From: Streptomyces globosus
GTDB lineage: Bacteria; Actinomycetota; Actinomycetes; Streptomycetales; Streptomycetaceae
Direction of reading: 5' to 3'
Assembly (NCBI RefSeq): GCF_003325375.1
Contig: NZ_CP030862.1
Location: 437,501 to 501,500, forward strand
Length of the DNA stretch: 64,000 nt
Both the position numbers and the translations under genes were made by a program. The notes under the pieces are model-generated. The model did not search any database and was not told where the DNA came from. It saw only the letters and a program-made list of their open reading frames with translations. This document shows, one piece after another, positions 35,766-43,981 of the stretch. Numbering within the stretch: the stretch's first letter is position 1; every line of letters starts with the position of its first letter.

Positions 35766-35879
35766 GTCCTCTGGCTCCCTTCGACCGCCCCGGCCGCCCG
35801 GCGGTCAGGAAAATGCGTTGCCGCGCTTTGGGCGCGGATGGACACAATGTCTATCGCACACGCCGGTCCCGGCGCCGGT

Positions 35880-35957
35880 CCCCTGTCTGCTTTGGGGGCA
35901 TGAGCGAGGGTTTTGCAGATTCTGATTTTTCCATGGTTTTCGGGGGATTAAGCCGTT
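35880..35957 (+). promoter_or_regulatory. A+T-rich leader region of rtcB
   Basis: About 60 bases before rtcB contain runs such as TTTTGCAGATTCTGATTTTT and TGGTTTTCGG, strikingly A+T-rich for this chromosome. GGGGGATTA supplies the ribosome-binding site. A promoter is likely here, but no clear -35/-10 pair could be fixed. Confidence 0.45.
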
Positions 35958-37151
35958 ATGTCGCACTTCGAGGTTGCAGGGGAGCACGTCCCCATCCGGA
36001 TGTGGACCGATCCGGCGTCCGTCGAGCCGAGTGCCATGCGGCAGCTCCAGAACACCGCCACCCTGCCGTGGATCAAGGGCCTGGCCGTCATGCCGGACGT
36101 CCACTACGGCAAGGGCGCCACGGTCGGCTCGGTGATCGCGATGAAGGACGCCGTCTGCCCGGCGGCCGTCGGCGTCGACATCGGCTGCGGCATGTCCGCC
36201 GTGAAGACCTCCCTGACGGCGAACGACCTGCCGGGCGACCTGTCGGGGCTCCGGTCGAAGATCGAGCGGGCGATCCCGGTCGGGGCGGGCATGCACCGCG
36301 ACCCCGTCGCCGCCGACCGGCTGTACGGGTTCCCGGTGGAGGGGTACGCGCGGCTGTGGGACCGCTTCGACCACCTCGCGGACGCCGTGAAGTTCCGGCG
36401 CGAGCGGGCGGCGAAGCAGATCGGCACGCTGGGCAGCGGCAACCACTTCATCGAGTTCTGCCTCGACGAGGCGGGCTCGGTGTGGCTCATGCTGCACTCG
36501 GGCTCCCGGAACATCGGCAACGAGCTCGCCGACCACCACATCGGCGTGGCGCGGGGCCTCGACCACAACCAGAACCTCGTCGACCGGGACCTCGCGGTCT
36601 TCCTCGCGGCGACGCCCGAGATGGAGGCGTACCGCAGCGACCTCTTCTGGGCGCAGGAGTACGCCAAGTACAACCGGGCCGCGATGATGAGCCTGTTCAA
36701 GGAGGTCGTCCGGCGGGAGTTCCGCAAGGCGAAGGTCTCCTTCGAGCGGGAGATCAGCTGCCACCACAACTACGTGGCGGAGGAGCGGTACGACGGCATG
36801 GACCTGCTGGTCACCCGCAAGGGCGCGATCCGCGCCGGCAGCGGCGACTACGGGATCATCCCGGGCTCGATGGGCACGGGCTCGTACATCGTGAAGGGCC
36901 TCGGCAACGAGCTGTCCTTCAACTCGGCCTCCCACGGGGCGGGCCGGAAGATGAGCCGCACGGCGGCGAAGAAGCGGTTCTCGGCGCGGGACCTGGCGGA
37001 GCAGACCAGGGGCGTCGAATGCCGCAAGGACACCGGCGTGGTGGACGAGATCCCCGGCGCCTACAAGTCCATCGAGCAGGTCATCGACCAGCAGACCGAC
37101 CTGGTCGAGGTCGTGGCCAGGCTCAGGCAGGTCATCTGCGTGAAGGGCTGA
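35958..37151 (+). CDS. rtcB: RtcB-family RNA ligase
   Basis: RtcB joins RNA 2',3'-cyclic phosphate or 3'-phosphate ends to 5'-OH ends, using GTP and manganese. The 397-residue protein has the metal and guanylate residues expected: VMPDVHYGKGATVGSVIAMK (near 44-63), AVGVDIGCGMSAVKTSL (near 69-85, with the conserved Cys), GTLGSGNHFIEF (near 157-168), LMLHSGSRNIGN (near 178-189), HNYVAEE (near 273-279), PGSMGTGSYIVKG (near 306-318) and SASHGAGRKMSR (near 326-337). The HGAGR histidine is the GMP acceptor. No archease or rtcA gene is adjacent, so its RNA substrate is unclear; tRNA or rRNA repair is possible. Confidence 0.94.
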   Translation: MSHFEVAGEHVPIRMWTDPASVEPSAMRQLQNTATLPWIKGLAVMPDVHYGKGATVGSVIAMKDAVCPAAVGVDIGCGMSAVKTSLTANDLPGDLSGLRSKIERAIPVGAGMHRDPVAADRLYGFPVEGYARLWDRFDHLADAVKFRRERAAKQIGTLGSGNHFIEFCLDEAGSVWLMLHSGSRNIGNELADHHIGVARGLDHNQNLVDRDLAVFLAATPEMEAYRSDLFWAQEYAKYNRAAMMSLFKEVVRREFRKAKVSFEREISCHHNYVAEERYDGMDLLVTRKGAIRAGSGDYGIIPGSMGTGSYIVKGLGNELSFNSASHGAGRKMSRTAAKKRFSARDLAEQTRGVECRKDTGVVDEIPGAYKSIEQVIDQQTDLVEVVARLRQVICVKG

Positions 37152-37174
37152 GCCCGCACGCGGACACGGGGGGA

Positions 37175-37218
37175 CGGAGGAGCCCCGGCCGGCACCGGCC
37201 GGCCGGGGCTCCTCCGTC
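37175..37218 (+). terminator. terminator after rtcB
   Basis: A stem of 18 bp (CGGAGGAGCCCCGGCCGG / CCGGCCGGGGCTCCTCCG) starts 24 bases beyond the rtcB stop. The following bases up to the SDR gene hold no gene. Confidence 0.75.
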
Positions 37219-37344
37219 GGTTCCGGGTCAGCCCGGGTCCCCGTCGAGCAGCAGGTCGGCGGGGAGTCAGCGTCAGGGCGTGCGCAGTCACCCGGACGGG
37301 GTTGAGGGGCCGCCCGGCTCGTTCCCCGGGCGCGGCCGGGGTAC

Positions 37345-38106
37345 TCAGAGCTCGCGGTGGACCTTCGTGTTCGAGGCCTGGGCGCGGGGGCGGACGACCA
37401 GCAGGTCGATGTTGACGTGGGAGGGGCGGGTCACCGCCCAGGCGATCGTGTCGGCCACGTCCTCGGCGGTGAGGGGCTCGGCCACGCCCGCGTAGACCCT
37501 GGCCGCCTTCTCCTCGTCGCCGCGGAAGCGGGTCTTCGCGAACTCCTCCGTCCTGACCATGCCCGGGGCGATCTCGATGACGCGCACCGGCAGGCCGACG
37601 ATCTCCAGGCGCAGCGTCTCCGCCAGGACACGGGCGCCGTTCTTCGCGGCGACGTAGCCGGCGCCGCCCTCGTACGTGCCGTGCCCCGCCGTGGACGACA
37701 GCACGACGACGGTGCCGTCGCCGGAGGCGGTCAGGGCGGGCAGCAGGGCCTGGGTGACGTGCAGGGTGCCGATGACGTTGACCTCGTACATCGTGCGCCA
37801 GTCGGCGGGGTCGCCGGTGGCGACCGGGTCGGCGCCGAGCGCCCCGCCCGCGTTGTTGACCAGGACGTCGCAGCGGTCGAGGGAGGCGGCGAAGGCGTCG
37901 ACGGCGGCCCGGTCGGTGACGTCCAGGGCGTACGCGGCCGCGGACAGCCCGGCCGCGCCCAGCTCGGCGGCGAGGTCCTCGATGCGGTCCTTGCGGCGGG
38001 CGGTGAGGACGACGCGGTAGCCGGCCTCGGCCAGCTGCCGGGCGGTGGCCGCGCCGATGCCGCTGCTCGCGCCGGTGACTACGGCGGTCCGGGTGGCCGT
38101 GCTCAT
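37345..38106 (-). CDS. short-chain dehydrogenase (YdfG-like)
   Basis: This 253-residue classical SDR has the coenzyme loop VVTGASSGIGAATARQLAEA (near 9-28), an ARRKDR segment that favours NADP(H), NNAGG near 88-92, and the catalytic Ser in VVLSSTAGHG (near 139-148) with YVAAKNG (YxxxK, near 155-161). It resembles YdfG-type 3-hydroxy acid or malonic semialdehyde reductases. Substrate not determinable. The ATG at 38106 is preceded by AGGAG. A single gene. Confidence 0.9.
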   Translation of the reverse strand: MSTATRTAVVTGASSGIGAATARQLAEAGYRVVLTARRKDRIEDLAAELGAAGLSAAAYALDVTDRAAVDAFAASLDRCDVLVNNAGGALGADPVATGDPADWRTMYEVNVIGTLHVTQALLPALTASGDGTVVVLSSTAGHGTYEGGAGYVAAKNGARVLAETLRLEIVGLPVRVIEIAPGMVRTEEFAKTRFRGDEEKAARVYAGVAEPLTAEDVADTIAWAVTRPSHVNIDLLVVRPRAQASNTKVHREL

Positions 38107-38339
38107 GTGCGGCTCCTCCTGCATGGCGCCCGCGCGCGGTGGGGTGCGCGCGTGCGTGTGTGTGTTCGTACGGCGGACAACCGCCAGCATAGGCGCGGGC
38201 CGCCGCCGGGCACGGGCCCGCCCGCCGCGGTGCGGGGGCCTGCCGGATGGGGGAGGACCCGCCCTCGTTCGTGTGATGGTCCGACCGGCCGGGTGCGGCC
38301 GCGGGCTAGCCTCCGCGCGTGGACGAGGAGGTGGTGGCG

Positions 38340-38873
38340 GTGCGCCGTGGTGCCGCTCGCAGTGTGGTGATGGGGTTCGCAGGTCTGGCCGGCGCGGTGG
38401 GGCTGCTGTGCGGCGCCCCCGGCGCGGCCGCGGCAGCCGGGACCGCCGGCCCGGACCCCGGCGGGCCTGCCGCGGCGGCCGCGGCCGCCCCGGAGGCCGA
38501 CGTGGCCTACCACGGCAGGGTCGCCCTCTCCCGGGGCGAGCTGCGGGTGTGGCTCGTGCCGTGGAACGAGGGGCCCTCCGAGCTCCCCGACTCCACCGTG
38601 CGGCTGCGCCTGTCCGCCGAGCTCGCCGACCGGCAGGACCTGGCGGCGGGCTGCGTACGGGCCGGGGCGCGCGAGGTGGTCTGCGAGACCGGGCCGCTGC
38701 CCCGGCACGGGCAGGGCCGGCACATCGGGCTCGTGCTGGGCCTGAAGGAGCCGGTCCCCGAGGTCGTCGTCCGCATCGACACCTGGTGGGACGGCGGCGC
38801 CGCCGACCGCGACCTCGCCAACAACCAGCACGCGGTCCTCGCCCTGGACACGGGCGACACCTACGCCTTCTGA
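38340..38873 (+). CDS. hypothetical secreted protein
   Basis: The protein of about 177 residues has a signal peptide ([20 protein letters not shown], then GLLCGAPGAAAAAG with an A-x-A-like cleavage site near residue 33), an Ala/Pro/Gly-rich spacer and a roughly 120-residue domain. YHGRVALSRGELRVWLVPWN and STVRLRLSAELADRQ suggest an immunoglobulin-like beta sandwich as in CARDB/DUF11-type repeats. Two cysteines (AAGCVRAG and VVCETGP) probably pair. The start GTG 38340 fits GAGGAGG 9 bases upstream; a GTG at 38319 is also in frame. Function unknown. Confidence 0.72.
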   Translation: MRRGAARSVVMGFAGLAGAVGLLCGAPGAAAAAGTAGPDPGGPAAAAAAAPEADVAYHGRVALSRGELRVWLVPWNEGPSELPDSTVRLRLSAELADRQDLAAGCVRAGAREVVCETGPLPRHGQGRHIGLVLGLKEPVPEVVVRIDTWWDGGAADRDLANNQHAVLALDTGDTYAF

Positions 38874-38900
38874 CCGGCGCGCGCCCACGGCGGACAGGCC

Positions 38901-39638
38901 CTACGGCGCCGCCACGCCCCCGAACTCCTCGACCGCGTCGGTGACGATGCGCTCCAGGCGGGCGTGGTGCGCGCCCCGCCAGTAGACGCGCTCGCAGGAC
39001 GTGCACTGCGCGAACACGTCGTACGAGCGGTGCGTGCCGCTCTGCAGGCGGTCGCCGACGCTCTCCTTGTCGGCGTCGCGCAGTGTCCCGTTGCAGGCGG
39101 TGCAGCGCGTCCACGGGGCGAGCGCGGGCGCGAACCGGCCCAGGACATCCCGCAGTTGCTCGTCGGGGTTGTCGCTGTACACGTACGCGCCGGCGAAGAT
39201 CTCGCGGCGGCGCAGCAGCCCGCGGTCGCGGGAGAGCAGCACGCGCCGCTCGTCCGCGGAGCGGGTGGCGAGGGCGGGGTCGCCGATGTCCTCGTTCTCG
39301 TAGGCGGCGTCCACGCCGAGCAGCCGCATGCGGCGCGCGAGGGTGCCCAGGTGCACGTCGAGGAGGAACCGCAGCGGGGCGCCGGCGACCTGCTGCGGCC
39401 GGTCCACGCCGAGCACCTCGACGCTCTCGCCGGGGCGGGGCACGTACGAGAAGGGCTCCTCGCGGCCGTCGACGAGGAGCCGGCCGACCTCCGTCAGCGG
39501 GACACCCGCGGACTCGACGACGTGGCCGAGGCTGGAGGCTCCGTCCGTGGCGGTCGGGACCCGTTCGGCGCGCCGGGCGGGCGGGGCGAACAGGCGGAGT
39601 TCAGGGGCGAGGGTGAGGTGGATGCCGGGTCCGTTCAC
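38901..39638 (-). CDS. Mut7-C RNase-domain protein with ubiquitin-like N-terminus
   Basis: The 245-residue protein joins two known modules. Residues 1-85 form a Mut7-C ubiquitin-like domain (LTLAPELRLFAPPARRAERV; VGRLLVDGREEPFSYVPRPG). Residues 88-235 form the Mut7-C domain, a PIN-like nuclease (FLLDVHLGTLARRMRLLGVD; LLSRDRGLLRRREIFAGAYV) ending in a zinc ribbon with CTACNGTL and CTSCERVYWRG. PIN aspartates (LDVHLG, SRDRG) are present. It is presumed an RNase; its RNA target is unknown. Single gene, convergent with the secreted protein gene. Confidence 0.9.
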   Translation of the reverse strand: MNGPGIHLTLAPELRLFAPPARRAERVPTATDGASSLGHVVESAGVPLTEVGRLLVDGREEPFSYVPRPGESVEVLGVDRPQQVAGAPLRFLLDVHLGTLARRMRLLGVDAAYENEDIGDPALATRSADERRVLLSRDRGLLRRREIFAGAYVYSDNPDEQLRDVLGRFAPALAPWTRCTACNGTLRDADKESVGDRLQSGTHRSYDVFAQCTSCERVYWRGAHHARLERIVTDAVEEFGGVAAP

Positions 39639-39741
39639 GCTGCCCAGGATGCCATCGCGGGGCTGCCCGCGCGGCCGAATTACGGGGTCCCGGCCGCACC
39701 GCGGCGGGCGGTGCGGGGCGCACCCCGCGCGCGGCGGCCGG

Positions 39742-40356
39742 TCAGGGCCAGACCAGGCAGTACGGCTGGTGGCCCGCCTCGTGGAGGCGCTGGCTGAAAT
39801 CCTGCCATTCGTGCAGCAGCTGGTAGACGTTGAACGCGTCCCGCGGGCCCCCGCGGTCGGGCACCGTGGACCAGATGAACGCGGCCGCGCCGACGGACTC
39901 CTCGCCGACGTCGCGCAGCGGGTCCACGACCGTCGTCGGCAGCTTGACCACCGCGTAGTCCGGGTGCAGGACGACCAGCTCCAGCGGCGGCACCTTGTGC
40001 AGGGGTATGCCCTGGATGCCGGTCAGCACCATCGCCGCCATGGTCTCCGGCTTGATCTTCGTGAACATGCCGCCCATGCCGAGCTCGTCGCCGCCGAGCT
40101 CCTCCGGCCGCATGGTCACGGGCACGCGGGCCGCCGTCGCGCCGTCCGGCGCGCCGAAGTACTTGTACGTCACGCCCATGCCGCGGCCCTTGGGCGCCAG
40201 GCTGTCGAGCTCCTCCGCGGCCGGCGCGGGCACGGGCTCGGCCGCGTCCGCGGCGCGGCGGCGGTGCCTGCCGCGGCGGCGGGCTTCGCGGGCCTCGCGG
40301 GCGCGCTTCGGGTCGAGGTCGTCCGTACCCTCGCCCGGTCCACCACCGCGTTGCAT
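39742..40356 (-). CDS. conserved actinobacterial protein of unknown function
   Basis: I recognise no domain in this 204-residue soluble protein. Residues 10-35 are very rich in Arg ([20 protein letters not shown]), followed by an Ala/Pro linker. From residue 60 a well-structured domain begins: [20 protein letters not shown], then [20 protein letters not shown] and [20 protein letters not shown]. It ends in [20 protein letters not shown]. Similar proteins are, from memory, present next to hemL in Streptomyces. It is divergent from hemL with 134 bases between. The start ATG 40356 is preferred over a longer one. Confidence 0.7.
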   Translation of the reverse strand: MQRGGGPGEGTDDLDPKRAREAREARRRGRHRRRAADAAEPVPAPAAEELDSLAPKGRGMGVTYKYFGAPDGATAARVPVTMRPEELGGDELGMGGMFTKIKPETMAAMVLTGIQGIPLHKVPPLELVVLHPDYAVVKLPTTVVDPLRDVGEESVGAAAFIWSTVPDRGGPRDAFNVYQLLHEWQDFSQRLHEAGHQPYCLVWP

Positions 40357-40490
40357 ATCTCCACCCGACTGGTCTTGCCTGCCCCGGCCCCGCGGCTGCC
40401 GCCACGCAGCCTGATCATCATGGCAGTGACCTCCCCCGGGGCGGCGCGGTGAAACGCCCGTCCGCAAGTCGGTCGCGGCCTGATGAGACC

Positions 40491-41825
40491 ATGGCTCGTG
40501 TGAGCTACCCGTACCCGTATGAAGCCAAAGTCTCGCAGACTCTCTTCGACCGCGCGTCCCTCGTGACGCCCGGCGGCGTGAACTCTCCGGTCCGCGCGTT
40601 CCGCGCCGTGGGCGGAACGCCCCGGTTCATGGTGTCCGGTACCGGTCCGTACCTGACCGACGCCGACGGCCGCGAGTACGTCGACCTCGTCTGCTCCTGG
40701 GGGCCGATGATCCTCGGCCACGCCCACCCGGCCGTGGTCGAGGCCATCCAGGCCGCGGTGGCCCGCGGCACCTCCTTCGGCACCCCCGGCGAGGGCGAGG
40801 TGGCGCTCGCCGAGGAGATCACCGCCCGGATCGAGCCGGTCGAGCAGGTCCGCCTGGTGTCCTCCGGTACGGAGGCGACCATGTCCGCGATCCGCCTGGC
40901 CCGCGGCTTCACGGGCCGCTCCAAGGTCGTGAAGTTCGCCGGGTGCTACCACGGCCACGTGGACGCGCTGCTCGCCGCCGCCGGTTCCGGTCTGGCGACC
41001 TTCGCGCTTCCGGACACCCCCGGTGTCACCGGCGCCCAGGCCGGCGACACCATCGTGCTCCCCTACAACGACCTCGAAGCGGTACGGGCCGCGTTCGCCG
41101 CGCACCCGGGCGAGATCGCCTGCGTGATCACCGAGGCCGCCCCGGGCAACATGGGCGTCGTCACCCCCGCCGAGGGCTTCAACCAGGGCCTCGCCGACCT
41201 GTGCCGGGACAACGGCGCGCTGTACATCTCCGACGAGGTCATGACCGGCTTCCGCACCTCGCGGGCCGGCTGGTACGGCGTCGACGGCGTCCGCCCCGAC
41301 CTGATGACCTTCGGCAAGGTCATGGGCGGCGGCTTCCCCGCCGCCGCGTTCGGCGGCCGCGCCGACGTGATGGCCCACCTCGCGCCCGCCGGCCCCGTCT
41401 ACCAGGCCGGCACCCTGTCCGGGAACCCCGTCGCCACCGCCGCCGGCCTCGCCCAGCTGCGCCTCCTCGACGACGCCGCGTACGCCGCGGTCGACGCCGT
41501 CTCGGAGCGGATCCAGGGCCTGGTCACGGACGCGCTGGCCAAGGAGGGCGTCGCCCACCGGGTGCAGACCGCCTCCAACATGTTCTCCGTCTTCTTCACC
41601 GCGGACCCCGTCCGCAACTACGACGAGGCGAAGCAGCAGGAGTCCTTCCGCTTCAACGCGTTCTTCCACTCGATGCTGTCGCAGGGCGTCTACCTGCCCC
41701 CGTCCGCCTTCGAGTCGTGGTTCGTCTCCACCGCCCACGACGACGCCGCCGTCGAGCGGATCGCCGCCGCCCTGCCCGCCGCCGCCCGCGCCGCCGCGCA
41801 GGCCGCCCCGGAGGCCTCCGCATGA
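40491..41825 (+). CDS. hemL: glutamate-1-semialdehyde 2,1-aminomutase HemL
   Basis: The second enzyme of C5 haem synthesis, which turns glutamate-1-semialdehyde into 5-aminolevulinate with PLP. The 444-residue protein shows [20 protein letters not shown] (near 23-42), [20 protein letters not shown] (near 124-143), [14 protein letters not shown] (near 151-164) and the PLP lysine in [18 protein letters not shown] (near 272-289). The ATG at 40491 and the GTG at 40500 are both possible starts. It overlaps the next gene by ATGA. The upstream enzyme HemA is at 15.6 kb in this window. Confidence 0.96.
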   Translation: MARVSYPYPYEAKVSQTLFDRASLVTPGGVNSPVRAFRAVGGTPRFMVSGTGPYLTDADGREYVDLVCSWGPMILGHAHPAVVEAIQAAVARGTSFGTPGEGEVALAEEITARIEPVEQVRLVSSGTEATMSAIRLARGFTGRSKVVKFAGCYHGHVDALLAAAGSGLATFALPDTPGVTGAQAGDTIVLPYNDLEAVRAAFAAHPGEIACVITEAAPGNMGVVTPAEGFNQGLADLCRDNGALYISDEVMTGFRTSRAGWYGVDGVRPDLMTFGKVMGGGFPAAAFGGRADVMAHLAPAGPVYQAGTLSGNPVATAAGLAQLRLLDDAAYAAVDAVSERIQGLVTDALAKEGVAHRVQTASNMFSVFFTADPVRNYDEAKQQESFRFNAFFHSMLSQGVYLPPSAFESWFVSTAHDDAAVERIAAALPAAARAAAQAAPEASA

Positions 41826-42496
41826 GCGACACCACCGTCGTCCACCTGATGCGCCACGGCGAGGTCGACAACCCCGACGGCGTCCTCTACGGCCGCCGCC
41901 CCGGCTACCACCTCTCCGAGCTGGGCCGCCGCATGGCCGACCGGGTCGCCGAGCACCTCCGGGACCGCGACGTCGCGTACGTCGTCTCCTCGCCGCTGGA
42001 GCGGGCCCAGGAGACGGCGGAGCCCGTCGCGAAGGCCCACGGCCTGGAGATCGCGACCGACGCCCGGCTGCTGGAGGCGGAGAACGTCTTCGAGGGCAAG
42101 ACCTTCGGCGTCGGCGACGGCGCGCTGCGCAGGCCCGGCAACTGGCGGCACCTGACCAACCCGTTCCGCCCGTCCTGGGGCGAGCCGTACGTGGAGCAGG
42201 TCGTCCGCATGATGAGCGCGATCGAGGCGGCGCGGGACGCGGCCCGCGGCCACGAGGCCGTCGCGGTCAGCCACCAGCTGCCGATCTGGATCGTCCGCAG
42301 CTTCGCGGAGAAGCGCCGCCTGTGGCACGACCCGCGCCGCCGGCAGTGCACGCTGGCGTCGCTGACCTCGTTCACGTACCAGGGGGACCGTCTGGTGTCG
42401 GTGGGCTACAGCGAGCCCGCCCGCGACCTGGTCCCGCCGCACCTGCTGGCCGGCGCGCGGCCCGTCAAGGGCAAGTCGAAGGCGTTCGGGGCCTGA
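41822..42496 (+). CDS. histidine phosphatase (phosphoglycerate mutase-like)
   Basis: The 224-residue protein has the RHG motif [20 protein letters not shown] (residues 6-25), with the phosphorylated His, the [20 protein letters not shown] stretch (near 56-75) and the second catalytic His in [12 protein letters not shown] (near 146-157). An Arg/Lys-rich tail ends the protein. It is a broad-specificity phosphatase of the cofactor-dependent mutase superfamily; substrate unknown. It overlaps hemL by ATGA and precedes the cytochrome c maturation genes by 67 bases. Confidence 0.9.
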   Translation: MSDTTVVHLMRHGEVDNPDGVLYGRRPGYHLSELGRRMADRVAEHLRDRDVAYVVSSPLERAQETAEPVAKAHGLEIATDARLLEAENVFEGKTFGVGDGALRRPGNWRHLTNPFRPSWGEPYVEQVVRMMSAIEAARDAARGHEAVAVSHQLPIWIVRSFAEKRRLWHDPRRRQCTLASLTSFTYQGDRLVSVGYSEPARDLVPPHLLAGARPVKGKSKAFGA

Positions 42497-42563
42497 CCAG
42501 CGGCTTGTCACCGGCCCCGGGGGGCGCGGAAGATCGGCAAATCGCTCATGCGAAACTTTTCAC

Positions 42564-43184
42564 ATGAGAACTGGCCGCGCCCCCCGCCGCCGCCCCGCCC
42601 GCGGCCGCGCCCTCCTGCTGACCGCCGTGGCCGCCGCAGGCGCCCTGACCCTGACGGCGTGCGAGGACGGCGCCAAGTCCTCGGGATCCGGCGGCAACTA
42701 CGTGACGGGCCCCAGCGGCATCTCCACCGTCGCCAAGGGCGAGCGCGTCGACGCGCCGAAGCTCGACGGGGAGACCGTCGACGGCAAGACCCTCGACACG
42801 ACCGAGCTCAAGGGCAAGATCGTCGTCCTCAACGTGTGGGGCTCGTGGTGCCCGCCCTGCCGGGCCGAGGCACCGTCCTTCGCGAAGGTGTCCCAGGAGC
42901 TCGCCGACGCCGGCAAGCCCGTCGCCTTCGTCGGCATCAACACCCGCGACACGAGCAAGCAGAACGCGGCCGCCTTCGAGGCCGACTTCAAGATCACGTA
43001 CCCGAGTCTGTACGACCCCTCCGGCAAGCTCCTGCTCCGCTTCCCGGCCGGCAACCTCAACCCGAACGCCATCCCCTCCACGATCGTCCTCGACAAGGAG
43101 GGGAAGATCGCCGCGCGCACCCTGGCCCCGCTGGGCGAGCAGCAGCTGCGCTCGATGATCGACCCGCTGCTCGCGGAGCAGTGA
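42564..43184 (+). CDS. resA: TlpA/ResA-like thioredoxin lipoprotein
   Basis: The 206-residue protein is a membrane-anchored extracytoplasmic thioredoxin for cytochrome c maturation: it reduces the haem-binding cysteines of apocytochrome c. The signal peptide has an Arg-rich start and ends in the lipobox LTAC (Cys near 33). The thioredoxin fold begins with [20 protein letters not shown] (near 81-100; redox site WCPPC). It continues with [20 protein letters not shown] and the cis-Pro stretch [15 protein letters not shown]. It is the first of four genes (resA-ccdA-resB-ccsB) that together make the System II pathway. Confidence 0.92.
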   Translation: MRTGRAPRRRPARGRALLLTAVAAAGALTLTACEDGAKSSGSGGNYVTGPSGISTVAKGERVDAPKLDGETVDGKTLDTTELKGKIVVLNVWGSWCPPCRAEAPSFAKVSQELADAGKPVAFVGINTRDTSKQNAAAFEADFKITYPSLYDPSGKLLLRFPAGNLNPNAIPSTIVLDKEGKIAARTLAPLGEQQLRSMIDPLLAEQ

Positions 43185-43188
43185 CCCC

Positions 43189-43968
43189 GTGGTCCCCGAG
43201 CTCCTCACCCTGGCCGCCGAGCCGGCCGGCGTGAACACCACGGTCCTGTCCGGCGCCCTCCTGCTGGCCCTGCCCATCTCCGTACTGGCGGGCCTCGTCT
43301 CCTTCTTCTCGCCGTGCGTGCTGCCGCTCGTGCCCGGCTACCTCAGCTACGTCACCGGCGTCAGCGGAGCCGACCTCGCCGAGGCCCGGCGGGGCCGCAT
43401 GGTGGCCGGCGCGAGCCTGTTCATCCTCGGCTTCACCGCCGTCTTCGTCTCGACGGGAGCCCTCTTCGGGCAGTTCGGCAGCGTCCTGCTCGGCAACAAG
43501 GAGGTCATCTCCCGGGTCATGGGCGGCCTGGTCATCCTCCTCGGGCTGTTCTTCATGGGCGCGATCCCCGGCCTGACGATGCGCGAGTTCCGCTTCCACC
43601 GGAAGCCGGCGGCCGGCCTGCTGGGCGCGCCCCTGCTCGGGGTGCTCTTCGGCGTCGGCTGGACCCCCTGCATGGGCCCGACCCTCGCCGCCGTCACCAC
43701 GCTCTCCCTCGACCAGGCCAGCGCCGGGCGCGGCGCCCTGCTGACCGTCGCCTACTGCCTGGGCCTGGGGATCCCGTTCATCGTTGCCGCGGTCGCGTTC
43801 CGCAAGGCGCTGGGCGCGTTCGGCTGGGTGAAGCGGCACTATGCGTGGGTGATGCGCATCGGCGGCGGCATGCTGATCGCGACCGGCCTGCTGCTCGTCA
43901 CAGGAGTGTGGGGCAGCATCGTGAACGACATGCAGAGCTGGACCCAAGGCTTCACGGTGGGGATCTGA
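43189..43968 (+). CDS. ccdA: CcdA, cytochrome c biogenesis thiol-reductant carrier
   Basis: The 259-residue polytopic protein has six membrane spans. It carries electrons from cytosolic thioredoxin across the membrane to the ResA-like lipoprotein. The two redox cysteines are in [20 protein letters not shown] (near residues 36-55) and [18 protein letters not shown] (near 154-171). A further span with [20 protein letters not shown] follows. The start GTG is 4 bases after the resA stop, so the two are cotranscribed. Confidence 0.94.
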   Translation: MVPELLTLAAEPAGVNTTVLSGALLLALPISVLAGLVSFFSPCVLPLVPGYLSYVTGVSGADLAEARRGRMVAGASLFILGFTAVFVSTGALFGQFGSVLLGNKEVISRVMGGLVILLGLFFMGAIPGLTMREFRFHRKPAAGLLGAPLLGVLFGVGWTPCMGPTLAAVTTLSLDQASAGRGALLTVAYCLGLGIPFIVAAVAFRKALGAFGWVKRHYAWVMRIGGGMLIATGLLLVTGVWGSIVNDMQSWTQGFTVGI

Positions 43969-43981
43969 GGACTACACGGAC

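Noticed and set aside
35900..36000. Plus-strand frame starting MSEGFADSDFSMVFGGLS upstream of rtcB
   Set aside because: It continues out of frame into rtcB as Arg/Gly-rich shadow; there is no separate stop or conserved feature.
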